Shown: positions 24,175 through 34,390, counted from the first letter of the stretch. The stretch: DNA of 64,000 nucleotides from JBBKWU01 sp037969035 (GCA_037969035.1 JBBKWU010000002.1:1-64000); one strand, 5' to 3'. Numbers and translations: made by a program. Notes: a model not told the origin generated them from the sequence alone.

Positions 24175-24249
24175 GTGGTTTTATTTCATTTGCAAACCCT
24201 TGTCCCAAAATGCCATAAATTTATATAGAATAATAAAAGCAGGGACATC

Positions 24250-26064
24250 ATGGCGAAAAAGAAAACAGAAACCGCAGCACCACAAGCAAACGCACAGCCC
24301 GCTGCTAAAACCTTTCCGACGACAACGCGCAGCTATAATAATTTCACAAATGACAGCAATATCCAGCGCCTATTGGATCGGCATTACCCTGCTATGCTGG
24401 CGCGCCAGATGCAGACGTTAGAGAACTTTGGCGCATTTGCCAGTACAAAACTTGACGCCCAAGCCGCATACAGCGACAGCATCGCGCCTGCGACATTAAA
24501 GCACGAACTTGATAACCCCACAGCGCCGACCAAACGCATAGGCAAAGTCTATCTGAACGAGCAATATAAGGACTGTCAGCAGGAAATTTACCGCCACGGT
24601 ATGCTCGCCAAATGCTTTGATGTAAAGCAGCCCGAACCACATATGCTCACCTTTATGGCGCAGTATATGACCTCTTACACAGACATTTCCACGGGCTGTC
24701 CACTCGCGATGACGCACCCGAATGCGCTGATTTTGGCGAACCGTGCGGATGACACCACACGCAAGACATTCTTGCCGCAGTTCTTACGGACAGACGGTAA
24801 AACCATGATCGGCGGCACTTGGGCGACCGAATGGGCAGGCGGCAGCGATATTCGCGGCAACACCGAAACCGAGATCGATGTTCTGAACGGAAAAGCGGGC
24901 AAATGCTACGTCAATGGCCGCCAGTATTTTGCGAGTGCTATCGGATTTGATAATTGGGGCGTGATTAAAACCGTGCAACATATCAATGATGAAACGGGCA
25001 AAGAAGGCCTTGCGCTTGTGTTCATCCCTGCTTACACCGATGAAAAATGGGATGATGCGCCCGATACACGCGAGAAAAACAATATCAACATCACGCATTT
25101 AAAAGAAAAATCAGGCACAAAAGGCCTGCCGACGGGTGAAGTCGAAATGACGGATGCCATCGGTTATATGGTCGCGGATGAAACCCAAGGCCTGCGCGCG
25201 ATGATGGAAGCCCTTGGGTGCAGCCGTGTTCATAACGCGATGGCAGCCGCTGGCGTGATGCATCGCGCCTATAACGAGGCGTTGTTCTGGGCAGCAAACC
25301 GCGACACATTCGGCGGCAAACTACTGACCCGCGAAGATATTCAGGCCGATCTTGTGCATCTTAAAACTGAATGGCTGGGCGGGATGGCGCTCGCATTTGA
25401 AGCCGCACGCAGCTTTGATGACGCGCTTACGGATAAAGGCAATGCGGCGTGGTTGCGCCTTGCAACAGCTTTGGCGAAATACCACACGGCAGAAAAAGCC
25501 ACTGAATCCACAACACGCGCCACAGAAATTATCGGCGGCACAGGCTATACACAAGATCACCCGATTGAACGTATTCATCGTGACGCGATGGTGCTGCGCG
25601 TTTGGGAAGGCCCTAAAAATATCCAAGCGCGTGAAGTCATGGGCATGATTAAACAAGGCGGCGCCGAAGCCTTTAGTGCCCGTATGAAAGAGATTGCAGG
25701 TAGCTTGCCCGCAAGCATGTCAGGCGAACGGAAGAATATTGAGCATCTGGCTGCTAAGGCGGCGTCGATATTCCGCATTGCCAAAGCCGCGAACGGTTTA
25801 CCCGCCGCCCAAGCACCGCGTGTGATGGAAGGTTTGAGCAAAATTTTAACCTATGCGCTGCTGTGTGATGAAGCCGCGCATGAGCTTGATTTATACCAAG
25901 ACCAAAGCAAGCTATTCACCGCGCAGACATACTATCAAAACAATGATCTGGCGCAGTTGCAAATGCGAAAGCTGAACTCGCCACTGCAAAATGAATTCCC
26001 GCGCATGGCAACGGGCGAAGTGATGCCAATTGCCGCACCAACAAAATCAACGCCGAAGCCTTAA
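24250..26064 (+). CDS. AidB-like acyl-CoA dehydrogenase family protein
   Basis: 604 residues. Acyl-CoA dehydrogenase fold of the AidB/large ACAD type: the FAD-binding TWATEWAGGSDIRGNTE stretch, the middle beta domain, and the C-terminal helices with IIGGTGYTQDHPIERIHRDA and VWEGPKNIQAREVMG. An N-terminal linker of about 25 Ala, Pro and Lys residues precedes the domain. The terminal 120 residues (a further helical extension) are typical of AidB-type members, which are implicated in alkylation resistance or in oxidising unusual CoA esters. The substrate is unknown. ATG 24250 follows GCAGGGACATC. Confidence 0.88.
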   Translation: MAKKKTETAAPQANAQPAAKTFPTTTRSYNNFTNDSNIQRLLDRHYPAMLARQMQTLENFGAFASTKLDAQAAYSDSIAPATLKHELDNPTAPTKRIGKVYLNEQYKDCQQEIYRHGMLAKCFDVKQPEPHMLTFMAQYMTSYTDISTGCPLAMTHPNALILANRADDTTRKTFLPQFLRTDGKTMIGGTWATEWAGGSDIRGNTETEIDVLNGKAGKCYVNGRQYFASAIGFDNWGVIKTVQHINDETGKEGLALVFIPAYTDEKWDDAPDTREKNNINITHLKEKSGTKGLPTGEVEMTDAIGYMVADETQGLRAMMEALGCSRVHNAMAAAGVMHRAYNEALFWAANRDTFGGKLLTREDIQADLVHLKTEWLGGMALAFEAARSFDDALTDKGNAAWLRLATALAKYHTAEKATESTTRATEIIGGTGYTQDHPIERIHRDAMVLRVWEGPKNIQAREVMGMIKQGGAEAFSARMKEIAGSLPASMSGERKNIEHLAAKAASIFRIAKAANGLPAAQAPRVMEGLSKILTYALLCDEAAHELDLYQDQSKLFTAQTYYQNNDLAQLQMRKLNSPLQNEFPRMATGEVMPIAAPTKSTPKP

Positions 26065-26132
26065 ATATTCATCCGTCATTGCTAAATCTCTTTTGATTTG
26101 CATCTTTGTTGTGCTTTCTTTATAATTACATT

Positions 26133-27005
26133 ATGAAAATAGACGCGCTCATACAGCATGCTCAATATTTTTTAAATAACGACACGCTCGATGACATTGC
26201 GCATGAGCAAGTGTTAACGGCGCTGGAAAACGAAAACACGCGTGCAAAACTCACATTGCCAGACGTCATCAAAGCCATCAATTACTTACAAAATGCTGTG
26301 CTATACACCGCCGTCACAAATGATTATTCCATCCAGCGTTCCGATAACCCGCAAGACAAAGTCGTTGACGAGGCCAAGTTCCCGCGCGAGATTGCGCTGC
26401 TGCACACGCTCTCGGAACACGTGCAATATTCGCCGATTATCGAAAAATTTTTGGAAGAACGCATGGATGCCATGCTCCTTGACCCGCAATTCGGAAATAT
26501 TATTATTTCTGCATTAAATGACCTTTCCACCGCGACGCCAACTGCGCGCGATGCATTGCTGAATGATTTTGTAACCGCCTGTGTGAGTGCCATGAGCCCT
26601 ATTGCCTGTGAAGGGCTTACGCTCTCCGCATCGGTTGATGACAACAACGCCAGTCATAGCGCTGTTACGAATACGCAATTAGAGCTAACAAGCGAACAAA
26701 TAAGCCATTCCGCAGAGGTACAATTTTCAGGTAAATTATTTAATGGGCAAAACCCTGTATCTGCGCTCGTTTTGGCGTTTCATGAATCTGTTCATATAGC
26801 CCTAGCGCAATGCGCCGTGGCACAAACCCAACAAAAAATAACGGAAGACCACCCTTTATATGCGGACAGCATCCTAAGACGTGGCATCTATGAACACGAC
26901 ATGAGAGCCTCGCCGTTTATCGAGAGCTCATATCGCGCAGATGGCGAAGAAGCACTGGTTTACAAAATTCAAGACCGCTTTATCGCGAAGTTAACAGCCG
27001 CGTAA
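26133..27005 (+). CDS. Predicted HExxH metalloprotein, function unknown
   Basis: 290 residues from ATG 26133. No signal peptide. The C-terminal third has HESVH within VLAFHESVHIALAQCAV, a zincin-type HExxH in a hydrophobic helix, followed about 50 residues later by EHDMRASPFIESSYRADGEEALV, which could give a third ligand Glu. The N-terminal two thirds are helical and acidic. It is not like the two secreted HExxH genes at 21132 and 21914. Activity is unproven. Confidence 0.65.
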   Translation: MKIDALIQHAQYFLNNDTLDDIAHEQVLTALENENTRAKLTLPDVIKAINYLQNAVLYTAVTNDYSIQRSDNPQDKVVDEAKFPREIALLHTLSEHVQYSPIIEKFLEERMDAMLLDPQFGNIIISALNDLSTATPTARDALLNDFVTACVSAMSPIACEGLTLSASVDDNNASHSAVTNTQLELTSEQISHSAEVQFSGKLFNGQNPVSALVLAFHESVHIALAQCAVAQTQQKITEDHPLYADSILRRGIYEHDMRASPFIESSYRADGEEALVYKIQDRFIAKLTAA

Positions 27006-27006
27006 T

Positions 27007-27116
27007 CGTCATTGCGAGGAGGCCGTTAGGCCGACGCGGCAATCCACTTGTGCCCTGTGGGTAGTATGGTTGCTGCGTTAAAAACTCTGGATTGCCGCGC
27101 TGCGCTCGCAATGACG
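27007..27116. repeat. Family 1 palindromic repeat with the TGCCCTGTGGGTAGTA spacer
   Basis: CGTCATTGCGAGGAGGCCG with GACGCGGCAATCCACTTGTG, a spacer with TGCCCTGTGGGTAGTATGGT, and CTGGATTGCCGCGCTGCG with CTCGCAATGACG. The same spacer recurs at 35509 and, in part, at 47821 and 56724, so it defines a sub-family. Confidence 0.85.
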
Positions 27117-27127
27117 ATGCTTAGAGA

Positions 27128-28573
27128 TTACTCGCCTTGCGCTGCCGTATAACCTGCGACACCATCAAAGGTGTGGAGCATCACGGCTTTGGTGAAGTTC
27201 ATGTCTTGTTGGTTTAGGCGTTCTAGCAAACTCACGACAGACGATGTTTTTACATCGCCGCCTTTGCCCATGAAACGCAAACGCCAGTTATCGGCGCAGA
27301 AGGTTGCTGGTTGTCCGTCTGGCCAAACTTTAACCCCACGGTTTGAAATCAATTTAAGTTGTAAATCATCATTGGCGCACGGTAGAATTTTGGCGACCAG
27401 ATCTTCGGTTGAGCCGTCCCAGTTTAAATTCACATCAACGCCGACGCGCTCTTTTTTCTCGATCACACGTGGTTTGAGCGGCGGTAATTTCATGCCGCCT
27501 GCTTTGGACGCGCTGTAATCAACAACACCCAAGGTGGACGGGACTTGCCCCAAACGCGCGATCACGGCTTTGCAAAACTCATCTGTGCCGACGCGCTGTT
27601 TGCTGACGCTATCGCGGAAAATTTCGCCTGTGTGGATGCCGTCCTCGATTGTTTTGAGCCATGCATTGTGGATTTTACCCGCGACTTCGCCTTGACCGAT
27701 ATGGACAAGCATCATCACAGCCCCAAGCAATAGACCTGAGGGGTTGGCGATGCCTTTGCCCGCGATATCAGGCGCGCTGCCGTGGACAGCTTCGAACATT
27801 GCAAAGTCTTGCCCGATATTGGCAGAACCGCCCAAACCGACAGAACCAGTCACCTCAGCCGCAATATCAGACACAATGTCACCGTATAAATTCGGCAGCA
27901 CTATAATATCAAACATGGACGGGTTAGAGGCGACCTTAGCCGCGCCAATATCAATGATCATGTGGTCTTGTTTAATGTCCGTGTATTCCGCGCCAAGTTC
28001 GTCGAACACTTTGTGGAAAAGGCCGTCAGACATTTTCATGATGTTGTCTTTGGTCATACATGTCACGTGCTTACGACCGTTTAAGCGCGCATATTCAAAC
28101 GCAAAGCGCACGATGCGTTCTGTGCCGGGGCGTGAAATCAGTTTTAGCGAGGCCATCACATCTTGGGATTGACGGTATTCGATACCGCCATAAAGGTCTT
28201 CTTCGTTCTCGCGCACGATCACAAGGTTCATATCAGGGTGATGCGTTTTAACATAGGGCGCATAAGACACGCACGGACGGATATTTGCGAATAATCCCAA
28301 TGACTTGCGGATCGTTACGTTAAGCGATTTGAAGCCGCCACCTTGGGGTGTTGTAATCGGGGCCTTAAGGAACACTTTTGTACGACGGAGCGAGTCCCAT
28401 GAGCTATCTTCGATGCCGCTTGGTACGCCACGTTCGTACACAGCCTTGCCAATCTCGATCTCTTCATACTCAAGCTGTGCGCCAGCCTCTTCTAAAATAC
28501 GCAACGTTGCGTCCATAATTTCAGGGCCGATACCGTCACCACGTGCCATAGTGATTTTTGTTTTTGCGCTCAT
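27128..28573 (-). CDS. icd: NADP-dependent isocitrate dehydrogenase, long form
   Basis: 481 residues, longer than the roughly 415-residue E. coli type. The catalytic part has the isopropylmalate/isocitrate dehydrogenase signature NLYGDIVSDIAAEVTGSVGLGGSANIG, split by its core NLYGDIVSDIAA and GSVGLGGSANIG. ARGDGIGPEIM opens the protein and MFEAVHGSAPDIAGKG follows. About 140 further C-terminal residues form the extension known from Thermus-type and some alphaproteobacterial enzymes. GGAGGACTTCAAGCA precedes the start. It works beside acnA in the TCA cycle. Confidence 0.93.
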   Translation of the reverse strand: MSAKTKITMARGDGIGPEIMDATLRILEEAGAQLEYEEIEIGKAVYERGVPSGIEDSSWDSLRRTKVFLKAPITTPQGGGFKSLNVTIRKSLGLFANIRPCVSYAPYVKTHHPDMNLVIVRENEEDLYGGIEYRQSQDVMASLKLISRPGTERIVRFAFEYARLNGRKHVTCMTKDNIMKMSDGLFHKVFDELGAEYTDIKQDHMIIDIGAAKVASNPSMFDIIVLPNLYGDIVSDIAAEVTGSVGLGGSANIGQDFAMFEAVHGSAPDIAGKGIANPSGLLLGAVMMLVHIGQGEVAGKIHNAWLKTIEDGIHTGEIFRDSVSKQRVGTDEFCKAVIARLGQVPSTLGVVDYSASKAGGMKLPPLKPRVIEKKERVGVDVNLNWDGSTEDLVAKILPCANDDLQLKLISNRGVKVWPDGQPATFCADNWRLRFMGKGGDVKTSSVVSLLERLNQQDMNFTKAVMLHTFDGVAGYTAAQGE

Positions 28574-28649
28574 TGCTTGAAGTCCTCCAAAATGGGAAAA
28601 GGGGAAATAGAGAAAAGGAAACGTGAAAGTGGAAGTGAAAGTTATAGAA

Positions 28650-30002
28650 TCAGTTTTTAACCGCTTTCACTCTACCCTCTTTTGCCGCGCTGCTCAAAAA
28701 CAAAAGTAAATAAGCAACCACAGCCGCCAAGACAGACCCGACCATAACCCCAAGACGCACCGAGGCTTGCATGTCTATGCCCTCAAACGCGAGCGACCCG
28801 ATAAACAGCGACATAGTAAAACCAATCCCGCATAAAATGGAGAGCGCATAAAGCTGTATCCAACTCGTACCTTCGGGTTTGGGCGAAAAGCCGCATTTAA
28901 TGGCAATAAACAACATGCCGAACACGCCGATTTGCTTGCCCAAAAATAGCCCCGCGATAATGCCTAGCGTGACAGGTTCAAATAAATCCGAGAAGGATAA
29001 CCCTTCGAACGGCACGCCTGCATTGGCAAACGCAAACAGCGGCAACACACCAAACGCCACCCACGGGTGGAAGCTATGCTCCAACGATTTCACAGGCGAA
29101 TATCCTGGCTGCTTCGAGCAACGCATCGGGATAAACAACGCCGCCACAACCCCCGCAAGCGTCGCATGAAGACCCGATTCAAGCACCGACAACCACAATA
29201 TAACTCCCAAAATCAAATAGGGCATGAGATTACAAACCCGCAAGCGGTTCAAAGTAAGCAACCCCAAAAGAGCCGCCGCCGCGAAATAGAGCGGGAGAAG
29301 ATGGATTGTGCCCGCATAAAACACAGCAATAATCAAGATCGCGCCGATATCATCCATCACAGCAATGGCTGTTAAAAGCACCTTAAGCGACGTCGGCACA
29401 CGCGAGCCAAGCAATCCCAGAACCGCAAGCGCAAAGGCAATATCCGTCGCCGCAGGAATAGCCCAACCATGCATCCCCGCAGGATTATCTTGATTGATAA
29501 ACCAATAAATCAGCGCTGGAGCAACCATACCGCCAATCGCCGCAACCATCGGCAGAACAAAGCGCTCCCGCGTGGAGAGACCGCCTTCGAGAACTTCACG
29601 CTTGATCTCAAGCCCGACAAGGAAGAAAAACAGCGCCATAAACCCGTCATTAATCCAATGGAGCAAGGATTCCTGAACTTTGAAATTAGCGCCATACGTA
29701 TCGGAAAACCCAATGCGGAAATAAACTTCGTTAAAGAAGTAGTGATAATATTGGTACAAATCCGTATTGGCGACAATGATGGCCAATATCGATGTAATCA
29801 CCAAAACGATACCGCCCGAGGCGGACATATGAAGGAAATGGCGCAAGGAAGCGACGAATTTCTGCTCAACGCGCACAACGCTTTCTAAGGCATCGTGGGC
29901 GACTTCGGATACTTTTTCCGTTGCGTCATGCGCGACTTTACTTACTTTTTCTTCAGCGTCATGCGCAACTTCTTTTGCTAAGTCACTGATTTTCTTGTCC
30001 AA
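28650..30002 (-). CDS. nhaA: Na+/H+ antiporter NhaA with an N-terminal heptad-like extension
   Basis: 450 residues. The NhaA core holds the two adjacent acidic residues of the ion site in AIAVMDDIGAILIIAVFYAG and the family's AIPAATDIAFALAVLGLLGSRVP (core ATDIAFALAVL). About 55 extra residues precede the first helix, with a repeated VAHDATEKVSE-like unit (AHDAEEKVSKV, AHDATEKVSEV, AHDALESVVRV) that looks like an amphipathic helix. The start codon is TTG, with GCGGGGAACCA ahead. It is divergent from nhaD across a 169 base gap. Confidence 0.95.
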   Translation of the reverse strand: MDKKISDLAKEVAHDAEEKVSKVAHDATEKVSEVAHDALESVVRVEQKFVASLRHFLHMSASGGIVLVITSILAIIVANTDLYQYYHYFFNEVYFRIGFSDTYGANFKVQESLLHWINDGFMALFFFLVGLEIKREVLEGGLSTRERFVLPMVAAIGGMVAPALIYWFINQDNPAGMHGWAIPAATDIAFALAVLGLLGSRVPTSLKVLLTAIAVMDDIGAILIIAVFYAGTIHLLPLYFAAAALLGLLTLNRLRVCNLMPYLILGVILWLSVLESGLHATLAGVVAALFIPMRCSKQPGYSPVKSLEHSFHPWVAFGVLPLFAFANAGVPFEGLSFSDLFEPVTLGIIAGLFLGKQIGVFGMLFIAIKCGFSPKPEGTSWIQLYALSILCGIGFTMSLFIGSLAFEGIDMQASVRLGVMVGSVLAAVVAYLLLFLSSAAKEGRVKAVKN

Positions 30003-30171
30003 TGGTTCCCCGCATTGGTTAGGTTACTTATTATCAAACGCACAATAGCACATAGATGTTCCAATGATATTGCTTTATATTGAGCAAAGACAAGCCAAGT
30101 TTTGTTGACATCGGCTTCTGATCTGCGAAAATCCTTCTACTCTTACTATTATACAACAGGATAAATATTTT

Positions 30172-31599
30172 ATGGTAATTCTATCGACGCTTTTTTTAGC
30201 ACTTTTATGTCTTTCTCCTTCACTCGCATTTGCCGCAAGCGACGCGGTCACGCATACGGAGCTTCCGAATATGCTCGATCATCCGCTGGCGATTTTCTGT
30301 CTTGTGGTTTTTGTCCTGTCCTATATTGCGGTACTGTTTGAAGAACAAACGCATTTGCGCAAATCAAAACCAGTAATGCTGGGCGCGGGTATTATCTGGG
30401 TGCTTGTCGGTTTTATCGCCAAGGATTTAGGCGTTGACCACCACACGTTAAAAACGGCCGTGTTCCATGGTTTGGAAGAATATGGCTCGCTACTGCTGTT
30501 CTTGCTCGCCGCGATGACTTATATCAGCGCGCTGCAAGAGCGCAATGTGTTCAACGTTTTGCGTTCAAAACTTGTCGCCGCAGGATTTACCATCCGCCAG
30601 CTTTTTTGGATTACAGGTATCTTGGCGTTCTTCCTCTCCCCTATCGCGGATAACTTAACAACGGCGCTTGTCTTGGGTGCGGTGATTATGGCGGTGGGCG
30701 CGAACGATCCGAAGTTCGTCGGTCTTGCCTGTATCAACGTTGTGTGTGCTGCCAACGCAGGGGGCGCATTCAGCCCGTTCGGCGATATTACAACGCTGAT
30801 GGTTTGGCAAGCAGGCCATGTTGAATTCTTCGAGTTCTTCAACCTGTTCTGGCCGTCTGTTGCGTGCTTCTTGGTGCCTTCTATCATCATGAGTTTCTTC
30901 GTGCCAAAGGGTATGCCATGGTCGATGAAGGAAGTCATTTACATCAAACCCGGTGGCAAGATGATTATCTTTTTAGGCCTTGGCACAATCGCCACAGCCG
31001 TTAGTTTTGAGCAGTTTTTAGGTCTTCCGCCGTTCTTGGGCATGATGACGGGTCTATCTGTTTTGATGATCTGGGCGTATATCGTGCGCAAGATCAAATC
31101 CAATAAAGATCCTGATTTTGACATTTTGGAAACCGTTGCCACCGCAGAATGGGATACATTGCTGTTCTTCTTCGGCGTGATATTCAGCGTCGGCGGCTTG
31201 ACGTTCCTTGGCTATCTCGGCATGGCATCAACAACGATGTATGACGGTTGGGGCCCAAGTGCGACCAACATCTTCCTCGGCTTTGCATCTGCGATCATTG
31301 ATAACATTCCGGTTATGTTTGCGGTGCTGTCGATGGACCCTGATTTGAGCCATTTCCAATGGTTGTTGATTACACTGACAACGGGTGTTGGTGGGTCGAT
31401 GTTATCCATTGGTTCTGCGGCTGGTGTTGCGCTTATGGGCGTGGCACGCGGTCAGTACACATTCTTTAGCCACTTGAAATGGTCGCCTGTGATCCTACTT
31501 GGTTACATTGCGGCGATCTATGTTCACTTCTTGGTGAACGGCGATATGATCGAACCTCCGCCTGTCGCCGCATTAACAGAGGCAACAAAAGGACATTAA
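30172..31599 (+). CDS. nhaD: Na+/H+ antiporter NhaD
   Basis: 475 residues, about 12 membrane segments of the ion-transporter superfamily. NhaD features include SPIADNLTTALVLGAVIMAVG, ANAGGAFSPFGDITTLMVWQ, IDNIPVMFAVL and TGVGGSMLSIGSAAGVALMG. It opens with a signal-like first helix (LSTLFLALLCLSPSLAFA). Together with the divergent nhaA it suggests a marine or alkaline, sodium-rich habitat. It heads a run with deoA (3 base gap) and a transporter. Confidence 0.95.
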   Translation: MVILSTLFLALLCLSPSLAFAASDAVTHTELPNMLDHPLAIFCLVVFVLSYIAVLFEEQTHLRKSKPVMLGAGIIWVLVGFIAKDLGVDHHTLKTAVFHGLEEYGSLLLFLLAAMTYISALQERNVFNVLRSKLVAAGFTIRQLFWITGILAFFLSPIADNLTTALVLGAVIMAVGANDPKFVGLACINVVCAANAGGAFSPFGDITTLMVWQAGHVEFFEFFNLFWPSVACFLVPSIIMSFFVPKGMPWSMKEVIYIKPGGKMIIFLGLGTIATAVSFEQFLGLPPFLGMMTGLSVLMIWAYIVRKIKSNKDPDFDILETVATAEWDTLLFFFGVIFSVGGLTFLGYLGMASTTMYDGWGPSATNIFLGFASAIIDNIPVMFAVLSMDPDLSHFQWLLITLTTGVGGSMLSIGSAAGVALMGVARGQYTFFSHLKWSPVILLGYIAAIYVHFLVNGDMIEPPPVAALTEATKGH

Positions 31600-31602
31600 T
31601 CT

Positions 31603-32931
31603 GTGTTAGCACAAGAGATAATTCGCAAAAAACGTGACAAACAAACCTTAACCGCCGAGGAAATCGGCGATTATATCACGGGCGTCACAGACCATTCCGT
31701 CAGCGAAAGCCAAGTCGCCGCCATGTCGATGGCGATTTTGCTCAACGGCATGAACGACAATGAACGTGTTGCGCTGACCATGGCGATGGCACATTCAGGC
31801 ACCGCGATTGATTGGTCAAAACATGCGATGGATGGCCCTATTTTAGACAAGCACTCCACAGGCGGTGTCGGCGATAAGGTCAGCCTTATGCTCGCGCCTA
31901 TTCTGGCGGCGTGCGGTGCGTATGTGCCGATGATCTCTGGCCGTGGCCTTGGGCACACAGGCGGCACACTCGATAAAATGGACTCTATCCACGGCTATAT
32001 CAGCCAGCCCTCGCTGGAAACGCTGCAAATGGTTGTGAAGAATGTTGGCTGCGCGATTATTGGCGCAACCCACGACATTGCCCCTGCGGACAAAACCATT
32101 TATGCCGTGCGCGATGTCACAGGCACGGTGGAGAGCTTAGACTTAATCACCGCCTCTATCCTGTCCAAAAAATTAGCAGCAGGGCTACAAGGTCTCGTGA
32201 TGGATGTGAAATACGGCACTGGTGCCTTCATGCAAAATTACGACGATGCCAAGGCGTTAGCGCAAAGCCTCGTGACGGTCGCAAACGGTGCGGGACTTCC
32301 CTGCACAGCATTAATGACAGACATGAACCAAGTCTTAGGCCGCACCGCAGGCAACGCGATTGAAGTGCGCGAGGCGATTGAATTTCTGCGCTGTGAAAAC
32401 ATCGACCCGCGCCTTTATGAGGTCACAATGGGATTATGCGCCGAACTTTTGACAACGGGTGGCATTACCGACAGCTATGAAGACGGCTTGAAAATGGCGG
32501 AGAAACATTTGAATGACGGGCGCGCGGCTGATTTCTTCGGGCGCATGGTGATGGATTTGGGTGGCCCTTCGGACATTATCGAGAAATTCGAAGGCTATTT
32601 GGAAATTGCCCCGATCACCCGCGAAGTTTACGCAAAAGACCTTGGTGTTGTGAAAAGCATCGACACACGCGCCATCGGCATTGCTGTGATTGAGCTGGGC
32701 GGTGGTCGCCGCAAATCAGACGATGTCATTTACCACAGCGTCGGCGTAAGCGCGATTGCCGCGATCGGTGAAATCGTAGGCCCAACAGAACGTCCGCTGG
32801 CTGTTCTTCACGGTACGGACGAGGCCAAAATAAACAAAGCAGAGGCACTCATCATGAACGCCTATAACCTTGCCGAAACAGGCAGCAAGATCAAGAAAGC
32901 CGCCGTGATCTCAGAAAGAATAACCGTGTGA
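31603..32931 (+). CDS. deoA: Thymidine phosphorylase
   Basis: 442 residues. Splits thymidine and phosphate to thymine and deoxyribose-1-phosphate. The phosphate loop is LDKHSTGGVGDKVSLM, and SGRGLGHTGGTLDKMDSI is the family signature. MDVKYGTGAFM, ALMTDMNQVLGRTAGNAIEV and the C-terminal GGGRRK are also normal. It starts at GTG 31603, with AAAGGACATTAATCT before it. The gene follows nhaD by three bases and overlaps the transporter gene by four. Confidence 0.96.
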   Translation: MLAQEIIRKKRDKQTLTAEEIGDYITGVTDHSVSESQVAAMSMAILLNGMNDNERVALTMAMAHSGTAIDWSKHAMDGPILDKHSTGGVGDKVSLMLAPILAACGAYVPMISGRGLGHTGGTLDKMDSIHGYISQPSLETLQMVVKNVGCAIIGATHDIAPADKTIYAVRDVTGTVESLDLITASILSKKLAAGLQGLVMDVKYGTGAFMQNYDDAKALAQSLVTVANGAGLPCTALMTDMNQVLGRTAGNAIEVREAIEFLRCENIDPRLYEVTMGLCAELLTTGGITDSYEDGLKMAEKHLNDGRAADFFGRMVMDLGGPSDIIEKFEGYLEIAPITREVYAKDLGVVKSIDTRAIGIAVIELGGGRRKSDDVIYHSVGVSAIAAIGEIVGPTERPLAVLHGTDEAKINKAEALIMNAYNLAETGSKIKKAAVISERITV

Positions 32932-33851
32932 CCACAGCAACAACCGCCACAACAGATACTGGCCATTTGCGAGAGGTCACAATAGCGGTTTTATTATGCG
33001 TGGTCGGGTGGTTTGTGTTTGCGGTATGTGATTCCACATCAAAATGGTTGATCCAAACCTATAGCGTGTCACAAGTTATTTGCATCGGCAGCCTTCCTGC
33101 GGCACTGGTTTCGGCGGTGCTTATCTTTTTCAAAAGCGGTATGGCAGGCTTTAAAACCGCTGACCTTAAATGGCATATGGCACGCGCCATATCGGTGGTG
33201 TTCACATCCATTTTTGTCGTCAGTGCGCTGCGCACATTACCGCTTGCGGATTTTTACGGCATCACGTTTTTATCACCGTTTGTCACCGCCCTGATGGCAG
33301 CGTTCTTTTTGAAAGAAGAAATCGGCAGGCATCGTATGCTCGCGATTATCTGCGGCTTTGCAGGGGTGTTGGTGATTGCGCAACCGCAATTTGCGACCTA
33401 TAGCATCGGGCTTGTGTTTGCATTTGGCGCCACCATGGCGATCAGCGGTACAGCCATTGTGCTGCGCTGTATGAGAAGCAAAGAAAATGTGTTGCTCTTT
33501 GCGTTGTTCCCTGCGGCGGCAAACAGCATTGTTCACGCCATCCCCACCGCACAAAGCTTTATCATGCCGAGCCTGTTTGACTGCATGGCGTTCGGGATTT
33601 TGGCCGCGTCCATTCTGTTTGGGCTTTTGTTGATCGCGACAGGTTTGCGCCGCGCCCCGACCTATGCGGTGGTCGCCCCGTTTCAATATACCCAAATTGT
33701 CTGGGGCATTGCGCTCGGCTATTTATTGTTCGGCGACTTACCGACAGCAACAACATTGGCAGGCATCTGCGTGATTGTCGCCTCAGGCATTTACCTGATC
33801 TGGCGCGAATATCAAATGCATAGCAAGTTAGTTGATAATCCGTTGAAATAA
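32928..33851 (+). CDS. EamA-type DMT superfamily transporter
   Basis: 307 residues, ten membrane helices in two EamA repeats. The first repeat contains LRTLPLADFYGITFLSPFVTALMAAFFLKEEIG and the second RRAPTYAVVAPFQYTQIVWGIALGYLLFGDLP (shown by their cores SPFVTALMAAFFLKEEIG and VAPFQYTQIVWGIALG). Such proteins export or import nucleosides, amino acids or other small metabolites; the substrate cannot be told, but coupling with deoA hints at nucleoside or base transport. GTG start at 32928 overlaps the deoA stop. Confidence 0.85.
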   Translation: MTTATTATTDTGHLREVTIAVLLCVVGWFVFAVCDSTSKWLIQTYSVSQVICIGSLPAALVSAVLIFFKSGMAGFKTADLKWHMARAISVVFTSIFVVSALRTLPLADFYGITFLSPFVTALMAAFFLKEEIGRHRMLAIICGFAGVLVIAQPQFATYSIGLVFAFGATMAISGTAIVLRCMRSKENVLLFALFPAAANSIVHAIPTAQSFIMPSLFDCMAFGILAASILFGLLLIATGLRRAPTYAVVAPFQYTQIVWGIALGYLLFGDLPTATTLAGICVIVASGIYLIWREYQMHSKLVDNPLK

Positions 33852-33854
33852 CAC

Positions 33855-34340
33855 TTATAATTTCTTATCAGCACTCCGCTTATAAACATAGATACCTAAG
33901 ACAGATAATCCAACCGCCCAGATCGTGCCCAGAGATTCCATCGCGCCAATCACAAGCGGCGCACGCACCGTGTCAAACACGATCACGTAGGCAAGCCCGA
34001 ACATTTGCGCCGCCCACGTAAACGCCATGAGATAGCCAAAGGTCGGGCGCATACGGCGCACATATTGATCGTCTGAGGCAATCTCGGCACGTAAGGATTG
34101 GTTGACTTCGGCAAACGCGGCCTCGCTTTCTTTCACGTGCAGGGTCGCCATCGCCTCGGCATGACGGTTTGCCTCTAACAGCTCTTCTTGGGAAATGCCC
34201 CCGTTGGTGAGGACATCATCAAGCTCGGATAAAGCCTTGGTTGCGCCTTTGGCGGCAGGATGGTCAATGTCTTTGAGTGACTCAGAAATCACGCCAATAA
34301 GCGCAGGGATACCGATTTTGGCTAAAATTGCAGGGATCAT
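33855..34340 (-). CDS. Holin family protein (three membrane segments, GTA-holin-like)
   Basis: 161 residues from ATG 34340 (AAGGAAACCAAATC ahead). IPAILAKIGIPALIGVISESL opens the protein; a charged coil (EELLEANRHAEAMATLHVKE) follows, then two membrane helices with GYLMAFTWAAQMFGLAYVI and LGTIWAVGLSVLGIYVYKRS. This is the layout of the three-helix phage/GTA holin family, which opens the inner membrane for the endolysin. It is the last gene of the phage module and ends four bases from the plus-strand transporter gene. Confidence 0.8.
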   Translation of the reverse strand: MIPAILAKIGIPALIGVISESLKDIDHPAAKGATKALSELDDVLTNGGISQEELLEANRHAEAMATLHVKESEAAFAEVNQSLRAEIASDDQYVRRMRPTFGYLMAFTWAAQMFGLAYVIVFDTVRAPLVIGAMESLGTIWAVGLSVLGIYVYKRSADKKL

Positions 34341-34390
34341 GATTTGGTTTCCTTTTATTGATGTGTGGGGGAGAAGGATAAAAACAGGCA

